Positions 25,821 to 34,139 of a stretch of DNA of 64,000 bases are shown here, in pieces. The translations under genes were made by a program, and so were the position numbers. Numbering within the stretch: position 1 is the stretch's first letter; each line of letters begins with the position of its first letter. Below the pieces are notes generated by a model that was not told where the DNA came from, made no database searches, and saw nothing but the letters and a program-made list of their open reading frames with translations. The DNA is from Chryseobacterium wanjuense (GTDB lineage Bacteria > Bacteroidota > Bacteroidia > Flavobacteriales > Weeksellaceae), in contig NZ_FOIU01000001.1 in the NCBI RefSeq assembly GCF_900111495.1, forward strand, positions 1,488,001 through 1,552,000, in the 5' to 3' direction.

Positions 25821-26741
25821 CACCTACAAATCAACCAGGCAAACATCGGCTACAACAAAAGCTTAATTTCAAATATAAATACAAATTTGAACTTAGGAGA
25901 AGTATGCTTACTGATTGGTAACAATGGTGTCGGGAAAACGACATTAATTAAATCGATTTTACATCAAATTCCTGTTTTAGGCGGAGAAATTTTCATTAAC
26001 GATAAAAATGTAAAAAATCTTTCCGTTAAAGAAATTGCAGAAAACATTGCGGTTGTCTTTTCAAAATCAGTTATTCCTCAGAATTATACAGTGGAAGACC
26101 TGATTTCGCTGGGTAAATATATTTATTATCCTTTCTATTTTGAGCTTAAAAAAGAAGACAGAGAAGAAGTTTCGGAGATCATCACGGCTTTGGATTTAGA
26201 TCAATACAAGCATACTTTATTGAGAAATCTTTCTGATGGAAATCTTCAGAAAGCGTTTATCGGACGAGCTTTAACGCAAAATTCTCCCATTATTATCCTT
26301 GATGAGCCGACAACGCATTTGGATGAAAAAAATAAAATAATTATTTTAAAAACACTCCGAAAACTGGCTCAGGAACAAAATAAACTGATCCTTTTTTCGT
26401 CCCACGACTGGCGTCTGGCAAAAGAATTTGCAGATAAAATATGGTATGTTAAAGACAGCCAATTGTATTCTGGGATGGTGGAGGATGTTTTGCTTCAGCA
26501 TGATGAACTGATGAATCCTTCCCTATTTCAGATGAATGAAAATTTCGTAGCTCCAAAAATTATCGCACCAGATTTTTATAAAGAAATGCTGTATTCTTTA
26601 CTTCAAAAAAACATCAATAAAGACCTTTCTTCATTCAATTTTGAATTTCAAAACGACTTTTGGTTAATTTCAAACGATTCGATCAAACAACAATGCGAAT
26701 CTTTTGGAGAAATCATTAATTTCGTGAAAACCATTTACTAA
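25818..26741 (+). CDS. ABC importer ATP-binding protein (FecE-like)
   Basis: A 307-residue ATPase with Walker A GNNGVGKTT (residues 34-42), a signature helix reading LSDGNLQKAFIGRAL instead of the canonical LSGGQ, Walker B PIIILDEPTTHLDE and the switch His in SSHDWRLA. A C-terminal extension of about 70 residues goes beyond the usual ~255-residue FecE. It matches the permease at 24150-25121 and would power uptake of an iron complex or corrinoid. The degenerate signature (Asp for the second Gly, Asn for Gln) is seen in some flavobacterial relatives and does not by itself mean inactivity. Confidence 0.9.
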   Translation: MHLQINQANIGYNKSLISNINTNLNLGEVCLLIGNNGVGKTTLIKSILHQIPVLGGEIFINDKNVKNLSVKEIAENIAVVFSKSVIPQNYTVEDLISLGKYIYYPFYFELKKEDREEVSEIITALDLDQYKHTLLRNLSDGNLQKAFIGRALTQNSPIIILDEPTTHLDEKNKIIILKTLRKLAQEQNKLILFSSHDWRLAKEFADKIWYVKDSQLYSGMVEDVLLQHDELMNPSLFQMNENFVAPKIIAPDFYKEMLYSLLQKNINKDLSSFNFEFQNDFWLISNDSIKQQCESFGEIINFVKTIY

Positions 26742-26767
26742 TACCCGTTTTTAGTTAGATATTTCAT

Positions 26768-26787
26768 ATACTATGCATGCATAGTAT
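26768..26787. promoter_or_regulatory. Candidate MarR operator 1, 20-bp perfect palindrome
   Basis: ATACTATGCATGCATAGTAT is a perfect palindrome, repeated 83 bp downstream with one change. Its size and symmetry fit a MarR dimer site. Confidence 0.6.
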
Positions 26788-26850
26788 TATGCAAATCATA
26801 CAATTTAATCCTTTTATTATCAGTGTATTAACAAATTTTAACATTAATAA

Positions 26851-26870
26851 ATACTATGCATGCATAATAT
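26851..26870. promoter_or_regulatory. Candidate MarR operator 2, 19/20 palindrome
   Basis: ATACTATGCATGCATAATAT lies directly upstream of the -7 box TAAATTTG (26875-26882), where a bound repressor would block the -33 region of the marR/fad operon promoter. Confidence 0.65.
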
Positions 26871-26874
26871 TTAC

Positions 26875-26882
26875 TAAATTTG
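26875..26882 (+). promoter_or_regulatory. -7 promoter box of the marR-fad operon (TAAATTTG)
   Basis: Perfect TAnnTTTG, 22 bases before the marR ATG and 4 bases after operator 2. Confidence 0.6.
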
Positions 26883-26904
26883 AATAAAACCATTCCCTAA
26901 AAAA

Positions 26905-27357
26905 ATGATGGATAATAATAAGGACAAAATAGAAAACGTAGATTTAATTTTAAAACAGACTTGGTTAGCTGTTTCCAAAATGTACACAGAATTGGCTCAG
27001 GAACACGATTCTACGGCTGTTCAGGCTCTTACTCTTCTTAAAATAGATCCTAAAGAAGGAACAAGAAGTACAAACCTTGGTCCTAAAATGGCCATAGAAC
27101 CAACCTCTCTTACAAGAATTATCAAGCTTCTGGAAGACAACGGATATATCTATAAGGAAAAAACGACTACCGATAAACGGGAAGTGATTATTAAGCTTAC
27201 AGATAAAGGTCTGAATTCCAGGAATCTTTCTAAAGAAGTTGTTGTGAATTTCAACAAAAGAGTTATGGAAAAAATTGCGCCGGAAAAGCTGGAAACTTTC
27301 AAGGAAGTCATGACCGAGATCATGAAAATCGCTACAGATTTAAATAACAGAAAATAA
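26905..27357 (+). CDS. MarR-family transcriptional regulator of the fad operon
   Basis: A 150-residue winged-helix regulator. Helix pairs at both ends form the dimer interface. The recognition region includes GPKMAIEPTSLTRIIKLLEDNGYI, followed by the wing EKTTTDKREVIIKLTDKG. MarR proteins usually repress and are released by small ligands. Here the gene heads a beta-oxidation operon, so a fatty acid or acyl-CoA is the expected signal, by analogy. Two near-identical palindromes upstream support autoregulation. It starts MMDNN; either Met could be used. Confidence 0.92.
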   Translation: MMDNNKDKIENVDLILKQTWLAVSKMYTELAQEHDSTAVQALTLLKIDPKEGTRSTNLGPKMAIEPTSLTRIIKLLEDNGYIYKEKTTTDKREVIIKLTDKGLNSRNLSKEVVVNFNKRVMEKIAPEKLETFKEVMTEIMKIATDLNNRK

Positions 27358-27475
27358 ATCTTGCGATACTATTCTGAAGGAAGAATTAATTAAAATTTTA
27401 TACGAAATTCTTGATTGCACTTTATTTAATTCAGAATAACAAAAAATTAAAAACAATTACATAATAATAAATCAA

Positions 27476-29869
27476 ATGAAAAGAAGAATCAAACACGTTA
27501 CGGTTCTTGGTTCAGGAATTATGGGAAGCGGTATTGCAGCGCACTTTGCCAATATTGGTGTAGAAGTTTCGTTGCTGGATATCGTTCCTTTTGAACTGAC
27601 TGAAGCAGAGCAGAAAAAAGGTTTGACCAAAGATGATAAAGCGGTAAGAAACAGAATCGCTTCTGAAAACTTTGAAAAACTGAAAAAAGCCAGTCCGGCG
27701 CTACTCTATTCGCCGAAATTCGCAGATAGAATAACAATCGGAAACTTTGATGATGATTTACCGAAAATAAAAAATACAGACTGGATTATTGAAGTGGTGG
27801 TTGAAAGACTCGACATCAAAAAATCTGTTTACGAAAAAATTGAGCAGTTCAGGAAACCCGGAACACTGATTTCTTCTAATACATCAGGAATTCCGATTCA
27901 TCTTTTAACGGAAGGAAGAAGCGAAGATTTCAAGCATTATTTTGCAGGAACACACTTCTTTAATCCTGTAAGATATCTTCCTCTTTTAGAGATTATTCCA
28001 ACCAACGATACGCTACCGGAAATCATTGATTTCTATATGAATTACGGAGCGAAATTCTTGGGAAAAACAACCGTTTTAGCAAAAGATACTCCTGCATTCA
28101 TCGCTAACAGAATTGGAGTTTTCTCGATGATGGATTTACTTCATAATGTTCAGAAGTTAGGTTTAACCGTTTCGGAAGTTGATAAATTAACGGGTCCTGT
28201 GATCGGTCGTCCGAAATCTGCGACATTCAGAACGGCGGATGTTGTTGGGTTGGATACATTGGTGATGGTGGCAAACGGCGTTCGTCAAAGCGGTGCTGAA
28301 GCGAATGATTTCAACGATGTTTTTGCTCTTCCTGACTACATCCAGAAAATGGTTGATAATAAATGGTTGGGTTCTAAAACTGAACAGGGTTTCTACAAAA
28401 AAGTGAAAAATGCAGAAGGAAAATCTGAAATCCACGGATTGAATCTTGATACGTTGGAATACGAACTTCAAGGGAAATCTTCTTTCCCGACTTTAGAATT
28501 AACTAAAAATATTGACAAGCCGATTGACAGATTTAAAGTTTTAATTGGTGGGAAAGATAAAGCCGGAGAGCTTTACAGAAAATCTTTAGGCGCATTATTC
28601 GCTTATGTTTCGCATAAAGTTCCTGAAATTTCTGATGAAGTGTACAAAATCGATGATGCGATGAGAGCAGGTTTCGGTTGGGAAAACGGTCCGTTTGAAA
28701 TCTGGGATGCTGTCGGCGTTCAGAAAGGTATCGAATTGGCTAAGGAAGCCGGTTATGAAGTTTCAGACTGGGTGAAAAATGTGGAAACTTTCTATAAAGT
28801 TAATGATGAAGGACAAAGCATTTATGTTGATAAAAACTCCGGTGAATACAACAAAATTCCTGGACAGGATGCCTTCATTATTTTAGATAATATCAGAAAA
28901 AATAAAACACTTTGGAGTAATTCAGGAGCTGCGATTGAAAATTTAGGCGACGGAATTATCAACTTCGAGATTCGTTCTAAAATGAATTCTCTTGGAGGTG
29001 AGGTGTTGGACGGATTAAATAGAGCGATTGATTTAGCGGAAAAAGAATACGACGGTTTAGTGATTGGAAATCAAGGCACAAATTTCTCTGTTGGAGCCAA
29101 TTTAGCCATGATTTTAATGATGGCCATCGAACAGGATTGGGATGATTTGAATATGGCGATCGCTTATTTCCAAAAATCGATGATGAGAGTTCGTTACTCT
29201 TCTATTCCTGTTGTAGTTGCTCCTCACGGAATGACCCTTGGTGGTGGTTGCGAAATGACCATGCATGCCGACCGAGTGGTTGCCGCAGCAGAAACGTACA
29301 TCGGATTGGTAGAAACCGGAGTTGGTGTAATTCCCGGCGGTGGCGGAACGAAAGAATTGACGTTGAGAACTTCAAGAGAATTCCACAGTGATGATGTTAA
29401 AAACAACAGGCTTCGTGAAGCTTTCATGAACATCGCAATGGGTAAAGTAGCCACTTCCGCTTATGAAGCCTACGATATGGGAATTCTTGAAAAAGGTAAA
29501 GATATCGTTTCCGTAAGCAAAAACAGACAGATTGCAGAAGCTAAAAAGGTTGCAAAATTATTAGCTGAGCAAGGTTATACTCAACCGATCGAACAGAAAG
29601 TAAAAGTTCTTGGTAAAGATGCCTTGGGAATGTTCTACGTAGGAACTGACCAGATGTTAACCGGACATTATATCTCTGAACACGACAAAAAAATTGCAGA
29701 TAAATTAGCCAACGTCATGGTCGGAGGAAATCTTTCTGAACCAACGGTCGTTACCGAACAATATTTATTGAACCTTGAAAGAGAGACATTCTTACAGCTT
29801 TGTGGTGAGAGAAAAACGTTGGAGAGAATTCAGTATATGTTACAAAATGGAAAACCTTTGAGAAATTAA
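27476..29869 (+). CDS. 3-hydroxyacyl-CoA dehydrogenase / enoyl-CoA hydratase fusion
   Basis: A 797-residue bifunctional beta-oxidation enzyme with the dehydrogenase first. The NAD site GSGIMGSGIAAHFANIG lies at about residues 12-28, the dehydrogenase signature ANRIGVFSMMDLL is at about 210, and a duplicated C-terminal dehydrogenase domain runs to about 470. A crotonase domain follows (about 500-740) with oxyanion-hole stretches GTNFSVGANLAMI and APHGMTLGGGCEMTMHADRVV. It hydrates trans-2-enoyl-CoA and oxidises the 3-hydroxyacyl-CoA. The domain order is opposite to E. coli FadB/FadJ. It lies in the marR-fad operon. A REP/transposase cassette begins five bases after its stop. Confidence 0.94.
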   Translation: MKRRIKHVTVLGSGIMGSGIAAHFANIGVEVSLLDIVPFELTEAEQKKGLTKDDKAVRNRIASENFEKLKKASPALLYSPKFADRITIGNFDDDLPKIKNTDWIIEVVVERLDIKKSVYEKIEQFRKPGTLISSNTSGIPIHLLTEGRSEDFKHYFAGTHFFNPVRYLPLLEIIPTNDTLPEIIDFYMNYGAKFLGKTTVLAKDTPAFIANRIGVFSMMDLLHNVQKLGLTVSEVDKLTGPVIGRPKSATFRTADVVGLDTLVMVANGVRQSGAEANDFNDVFALPDYIQKMVDNKWLGSKTEQGFYKKVKNAEGKSEIHGLNLDTLEYELQGKSSFPTLELTKNIDKPIDRFKVLIGGKDKAGELYRKSLGALFAYVSHKVPEISDEVYKIDDAMRAGFGWENGPFEIWDAVGVQKGIELAKEAGYEVSDWVKNVETFYKVNDEGQSIYVDKNSGEYNKIPGQDAFIILDNIRKNKTLWSNSGAAIENLGDGIINFEIRSKMNSLGGEVLDGLNRAIDLAEKEYDGLVIGNQGTNFSVGANLAMILMMAIEQDWDDLNMAIAYFQKSMMRVRYSSIPVVVAPHGMTLGGGCEMTMHADRVVAAAETYIGLVETGVGVIPGGGGTKELTLRTSREFHSDDVKNNRLREAFMNIAMGKVATSAYEAYDMGILEKGKDIVSVSKNRQIAEAKKVAKLLAEQGYTQPIEQKVKVLGKDALGMFYVGTDQMLTGHYISEHDKKIADKLANVMVGGNLSEPTVVTEQYLLNLERETFLQLCGERKTLERIQYMLQNGKPLRN

Positions 29870-29873
29870 TGGA

Positions 29874-30507
29874 GAGCTCCGTAGGAGCGAACTGTTAATA
29901 GCAGAACGAGTAGCGAATTTTTTAGAGCCTCGTAGAGGCGACCTGATAATGGACGACCACATTAATTTTATGGCAAACACGTACACACAAATTTATATTC
30001 AAATTGTTTTCGCTGTCAAAGGAAGACAAAACCTGATTTCAAAAGAAAACAGAGAAGAATTACATAAATTTATTGCAGGTATTGTTTCCAATAGAAATCA
30101 AAAATTATTCGCAGTTTTTGCAATGCCTGACCATGTGCACATTCTTGTAAGTATGAGTCCGACAGGTTCAATTTCAGATTTGGTAAGGGATATTAAAGCG
30201 GGTTCTTCAAAGTTCATTAATGAAAAAGGATGGACAAAAGGAAAATTCAGCTGGCAGGAAGGTTATGGTGCATTCTCTTATTCTAAAAGCAGTGTTGATT
30301 CGGTTGTAAAGTATATTTTAAACCAGGAAGAACATCATAAAAAGAAAACATTTCAAGAAGAATATTTGGATTTTATGGAAAAATTTGAAATTGAATACGA
30401 TCCAAAATATTTATTTGAATGGATGGAAAATTAACAGGTCGCTCCTACGGAGCTCCGCAAAGCAAAACAAAACAAACAAAGCTATGAACAGTTTACCTCT
30501 ACGAGGC
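29874..30507 (+). mobile_element. REP-transposase cassette (REPtron-like)
   Basis: A Y1 transposase gene is enclosed by four short hairpins: GCTCCGTAGGAGC (29876-29888) and GCCTCGTAGAGGC (29927-29939) upstream, GCTCCTACGGAGC (30441-30453) and CCTCTACGAGGC (30496-30507) downstream. The outer left arm 29874-29896 matches the reverse complement of 30434-30456 at 22 of 23 positions. It sits between two fad-operon genes, both intact. Confidence 0.75.
29970..30434 (+). CDS. REP-associated / IS200-type Y1 tyrosine transposase
   Basis: A 154-residue single-domain HUH transposase. The metal-binding HxH lies in MPDHVHILV (His55, His57). The probable nucleophilic Tyr lies in SVDSVVKYILNQEEHH near the C-terminus, after the family stretch EGYGAFSYS. 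Such enzymes cut and rejoin single-stranded DNA at hairpins. I start at ATG 29970 (MANTYTQIYIQIVFAVK), the family start. The in-frame ATG at 29949 adds seven residues that lie in the flanking hairpin region. All catalytic residues are present, so it may be active. Confidence 0.9.
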   Translation: MANTYTQIYIQIVFAVKGRQNLISKENREELHKFIAGIVSNRNQKLFAVFAMPDHVHILVSMSPTGSISDLVRDIKAGSSKFINEKGWTKGKFSWQEGYGAFSYSKSSVDSVVKYILNQEEHHKKKTFQEEYLDFMEKFEIEYDPKYLFEWMEN

Positions 30508-30543
30508 AAAACTCTCAAAAAAATAAATTAATCAATAAAAAAT

Positions 30544-31722
30544 ATGAAAACAGCATATATAGTAAAAGGTTTCAGAACTGCCGTTGGAAAAGCTCCAAAA
30601 GGAAGTTTAAGATTCACGAGACCCGATGTAATGGCGGCAACCGTAATTGAAAAATTAATGGCTGAACTTCCGCAATTAGACAAAAACAGAATCGATGACC
30701 TTATCGTAGGAAATGCGATGCCGGAAGCTGAACAAGGCTTAAACGTGGCGCGTTTGATCTCTTTGATGGGACTAAATACAGACAAAGTTCCCGGAGTTAC
30801 GGTCAACAGATATTGTGCATCAGGAAGTGAGGCGATTGCGATTGCTTCTGCAAAAATTCAGGCAGGAATGGCCGATTGCATTATTGCAGGAGGTACAGAA
30901 TCAATGTCTTACATTCCGATGGGAGGTTACAAACCGGTTCCTGAGACGGATATGGCAAAAACAAATCCTGACTATTACTGGGGAATGGGTTACACTGCGG
31001 AAGAAGTTGCAAAACAGTACAATATCACGAGAGAAGAACAGGATCAGTTCGCTTTTGAATCTCATATGAAAGCTTTAAAAGCCAATGCAGAAGGCAGATT
31101 TAAGAATCAGATTGTTCCGATTCCTGTTGAGTATAACTTCCTGGATGAAAACCAGAAAATGCAGACCAAAAAGTTTGACTTTTCAGTGGATGAAGGTCCG
31201 AGAGCAGATACTTCTTTAGCTGGTTTGGCAAAATTAAGACCTGTTTTCGCCAACGGAGGAAGCGTAACTGCCGGAAACTCTTCTCAAATGAGTGACGGGG
31301 CAGCTTTCGTAATGGTGATGAGCGAAGAAATGGTAAAAGAATTAGGTCTTGAGCCAGAAGCAAGATTGGTGGCTTATGCAGCCGCAGGTCTTGAACCAAG
31401 AATCATGGGAATGGGACCGATTTATGCCATTCCAAAAGCTTTGAAACAGGCAGGTTTAGAATTAAAAGATATTGAATTAATCGAATTAAATGAAGCATTC
31501 GCATCACAATCTGTTGCCATTAAAAAAGAATTAGGCTTAAATCCTGATATTTTAAATGTAAACGGCGGTGCAATCGCTCTTGGTCACCCACTTGGATGTA
31601 CCGGAACAAAATTAACGGTTCAGCTTCTTGACGAAATGAGAAAACGCGGAAACAAATACGGAATGGTTTCAATGTGCGTGGGAACAGGACAAGGAGCAGC
31701 GAGTATTTTTGAGCTTCTTTAA
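30544..31722 (+). CDS. Acetyl-CoA C-acyltransferase (3-ketoacyl-CoA thiolase)
   Basis: A 392-residue thiolase with all three catalytic residues at their classical positions: Cys91 (VNRYCASGSEA), His348 (ALGHPLGCTGTK) and Cys378 (VSMCVGTGQG). It cleaves 3-ketoacyl-CoA into acetyl-CoA and a shortened acyl-CoA, the last step of the cycle served by the fusion protein upstream. Full length, cytosolic. It has no clear -7 box of its own, so it is probably read through from the marR promoter across the transposase cassette. An inverted repeat of a second cassette starts directly after the stop. Confidence 0.95.
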   Translation: MKTAYIVKGFRTAVGKAPKGSLRFTRPDVMAATVIEKLMAELPQLDKNRIDDLIVGNAMPEAEQGLNVARLISLMGLNTDKVPGVTVNRYCASGSEAIAIASAKIQAGMADCIIAGGTESMSYIPMGGYKPVPETDMAKTNPDYYWGMGYTAEEVAKQYNITREEQDQFAFESHMKALKANAEGRFKNQIVPIPVEYNFLDENQKMQTKKFDFSVDEGPRADTSLAGLAKLRPVFANGGSVTAGNSSQMSDGAAFVMVMSEEMVKELGLEPEARLVAYAAAGLEPRIMGMGPIYAIPKALKQAGLELKDIELIELNEAFASQSVAIKKELGLNPDILNVNGGAIALGHPLGCTGTKLTVQLLDEMRKRGNKYGMVSMCVGTGQGAASIFELL

Positions 31723-32235
31723 AGACAATAAGAGAATAGACAGATAGATAATAGATTAGAAACACAAGAAATGATGAATGATTTTAAAAGACACAATTTT
31801 AAAAAACTTAAAATTTGGCAGATGAGTATGGAATTATCAAAATTAACATTAGACCTTACTGATACTTTTTCAACTTATGAAAAATACGGTTTGAAAAGCC
31901 AAATGGATCGATGTTCAATCTCTATTCCTTCCAATATAGCTGAAGGATCAAGCAGAACAAATAAGTCTTTTAGTCATTTTTTAGATATTTCTTTAGGTTC
32001 TTCTTTTGAATTGCAAACACAAATATTGTTAGCAAATCACAGAAAATATTTATCTGATGAAAAGTGTGAAATCTTTGAAAGTAAAATTGAAGAATTTCAA
32101 AGAGCAACAATGGTATTTCAGAATATGCTTAACAGATCAGATGAATAGATCATAGACTGATGAAAAATAGACAATCAAATATAGTTTTACACAGACTAAA
32201 AAGTCTATCCTCTATCCGTCTATTATCTAAAAGTC
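31723..32235 (+). mobile_element. Repeat-flanked four-helix-bundle cassette
   Basis: The stretch right after the thiolase stop (31723-31758) and the stretch at 32202-32235 form imperfect inverted repeats built on GTCTATTATCTA and CTATCCGTCTATT. They bracket one small gene. The next operon gene starts 37 bases later. The layout is like the GxxExxY and REP cassettes nearby. Mobility is inferred. Confidence 0.45.
31771..32148 (+). CDS. Four-helix-bundle protein (23S rRNA IVP / Avd-like family)
   Basis: A 125-residue all-helical protein. Family hallmarks are FKKLKIWQMSMELS at the start, TDTFSTYEKYGLKSQM, RCSISIPSNIAEGSSR and the glutamate-rich ending. This family is known from intervening sequences in 23S rRNA genes and as the Avd accessory protein of diversity-generating retroelements; stand-alone copies are common in Bacteroidota and have no known role. 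No rRNA or reverse transcriptase is nearby. MMND start; either Met is possible. Confidence 0.9.
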   Translation: MMNDFKRHNFKKLKIWQMSMELSKLTLDLTDTFSTYEKYGLKSQMDRCSISIPSNIAEGSSRTNKSFSHFLDISLGSSFELQTQILLANHRKYLSDEKCEIFESKIEEFQRATMVFQNMLNRSDE

Positions 32236-32271
32236 TAAAAAAAAATAATAATTAAAAAAATCAAGTATTAA

Positions 32272-34050
32272 ATGGGAAATATATTAAAAGGCGGTGAATT
32301 CCTTATCAGAGAAATTCCTGCAAACGAAATTTTCAGTCTTGAAGAACTGAGTGAAGAACAAAAAATGCTTCGCGATTCTGCGAAAGAATTCATTGATAGA
32401 GAGGTTGTTCCGCAGCACGATCGTTTTGAGAAAAAAGATTATGCATTAACGGAAGAAACCATGCGCAAATTAGGCGAAATGGGACTCTTGGGAATCACCG
32501 TTCCCGAACAATACGGCGGTCTTGGAATGGGATTCGTAAGCACCATGTTGGCTTGTGACTATGTTTCAGGTGGAAACGGTTCATTAGCAACGGCTTACGG
32601 AGCACATACGGGAATCGGTACGCTGCCTGTTCTTTTGTACGGAACCGAAGAATTGAAAAATAAATACCTTCCGGATTTGGCGACAGGAACAAAATTCGGA
32701 GCGTATTGCCTTACTGAGCCGGATGCAGGTTCTGATGCCAACTCAGGAAAAACAAGAGCAAAATTGTCTGAAGATGGGAAACATTACATCATCAACGGAC
32801 AGAAAATGTGGATTTCAAATGCAGGTTTTGCAGATACTTTCACTTTGTTTGCGAAAATTGATGACGATAAAAATATCACAGGTTTTATCATTAACAAATC
32901 CGAATTGGAGAACCCGGAAAGCCTTACTTTCGGTGAGGAAGAGCACAAATTAGGAATCCGTTCCTCTTCTACCCGTCAGGTTTTCTTTAATGATATGAAA
33001 ATTCCTGTTGGAAATATGCTGGGCGAAAGAAACAACGGTTTCAAAATCGCTTTAAATGCATTAAATGTAGGAAGAATTAAACTCGCTGCCGCGAATCTTG
33101 ACGGACAGAGAAGAATCCTGAACCACTCGATTCAGTATTCAAACGAAAGAAAACAGTTTGGCGTTTCGATCTCGACTTTCGGGGCGATCAGAAAGAAAAT
33201 TGCTGAAATGGCAACAGGAGTTTTTGTAAGTGAAGCCGGTTCTTACCGTTTGGCAAAAAATGTGGAAGATAAAATTGCAGAATTAGTTGCTGGCGGAATG
33301 GATCATCAGCAAGCTGAATTAAAAGGTGTTGAAGAATTCGCGGTAGAAGCTTCTATCCTTAAAGTTTTTGTTTCAGATCTTACTCAAAATACAGCCGATG
33401 AAGGAATCCAGATCTATGGAGGAATGGGATTCTCAGAAGACACGCCAATGGAATCTGCTTGGAGAGATGCCAGAATCGGAAGAATTTATGAAGGAACCAA
33501 CGAAATCAACAGGCTTTTAGCGGTTGGAATGCTGATCAAGAGAGCAATGAAAGGAGAATTAGACTTATTATCTCCGGCAATGGCAATCAGCAAAGAATTG
33601 ATGGGAATTCCGTCGTTTGAAGTTCCTGATTATTCTGCATTTATGAGTGAAGAAAAAGCAATTATCGCCAACCTTAAAAAAGTATTTTTAATGGTTTCCG
33701 GAGCTGCTCTTCAAAAATATATGATGGATATTGAGAAACAGCAACATTTATTGTTAAATGCTTCTGAAATTCTGAACCAGATCTACATGGCAGAATCTGC
33801 AGTGTTGAGAGCTGAAAAACACTTCTCCGCCGATTCTGTGGAAGCGGCAATGGCTCAGCTGAACCTTTACAAAGCTGTTGAAAAAATCGTGGTTGCAGCC
33901 AAAGAAGGAATTGTTTCTTTCGCGGAAGGCGACGAACAGAGAATGATGCTTTCCGGTCTTAGAAGATTCACAAAATATACCAACAACCCGAATGTTGTAG
34001 CCTTGACAGAAAAAGTGGCTGCCCATTTCATCGGGAAAGGACATTATTAA
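32272..34050 (+). CDS. Acyl-CoA dehydrogenase (VLCAD-like, with C-terminal extension)
   Basis: A 592-residue flavoenzyme. The acyl-CoA dehydrogenase core covers residues about 25-420: substrate/FAD stretches AYCLTEPDAGSDANSGKT and WISNAGFADTFTLFAKI, FQIYGGMGF-type DEGIQIYGGMGFSEDTPME, and RIYEGTNEINRL near 410. The extra ~170 residues resemble the C-terminal domain of very-long-chain dehydrogenases. It performs the first oxidation of fatty acyl-CoA; electrons pass to ETF, not encoded here. It closes the marR-fad operon, ending at a strong terminator. Confidence 0.95.
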   Translation: MGNILKGGEFLIREIPANEIFSLEELSEEQKMLRDSAKEFIDREVVPQHDRFEKKDYALTEETMRKLGEMGLLGITVPEQYGGLGMGFVSTMLACDYVSGGNGSLATAYGAHTGIGTLPVLLYGTEELKNKYLPDLATGTKFGAYCLTEPDAGSDANSGKTRAKLSEDGKHYIINGQKMWISNAGFADTFTLFAKIDDDKNITGFIINKSELENPESLTFGEEEHKLGIRSSSTRQVFFNDMKIPVGNMLGERNNGFKIALNALNVGRIKLAAANLDGQRRILNHSIQYSNERKQFGVSISTFGAIRKKIAEMATGVFVSEAGSYRLAKNVEDKIAELVAGGMDHQQAELKGVEEFAVEASILKVFVSDLTQNTADEGIQIYGGMGFSEDTPMESAWRDARIGRIYEGTNEINRLLAVGMLIKRAMKGELDLLSPAMAISKELMGIPSFEVPDYSAFMSEEKAIIANLKKVFLMVSGAALQKYMMDIEKQQHLLLNASEILNQIYMAESAVLRAEKHFSADSVEAAMAQLNLYKAVEKIVVAAKEGIVSFAEGDEQRMMLSGLRRFTKYTNNPNVVALTEKVAAHFIGKGHY

Positions 34051-34122
34051 TGACTTCACATAAATTGATTATTTTTTTGATACTAAAAAGCGCTTCTTAT
34101 AAGGAAGCGCTTTTGTTTTTTG
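34025..34122 (+). repeat. Direct repeat copy 1 (3' end of acyl-CoA dehydrogenase plus terminator)
   Basis: These ~98 bp recur, with about 85% identity by eye, at 35396-35493. The copy includes the last codons, the stop and the terminator hairpin. Confidence 0.7.
34086..34120 (+). terminator. Terminator of the fad operon
   Basis: Hairpin AAAAGCGCTTC / GAAGCGCTTTT, 7-base loop, T-rich tail. It can also serve the convergent T9SS-cargo gene. Confidence 0.85.
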
Positions 34123-34139
34123 ATTAATTAATAATAAAA

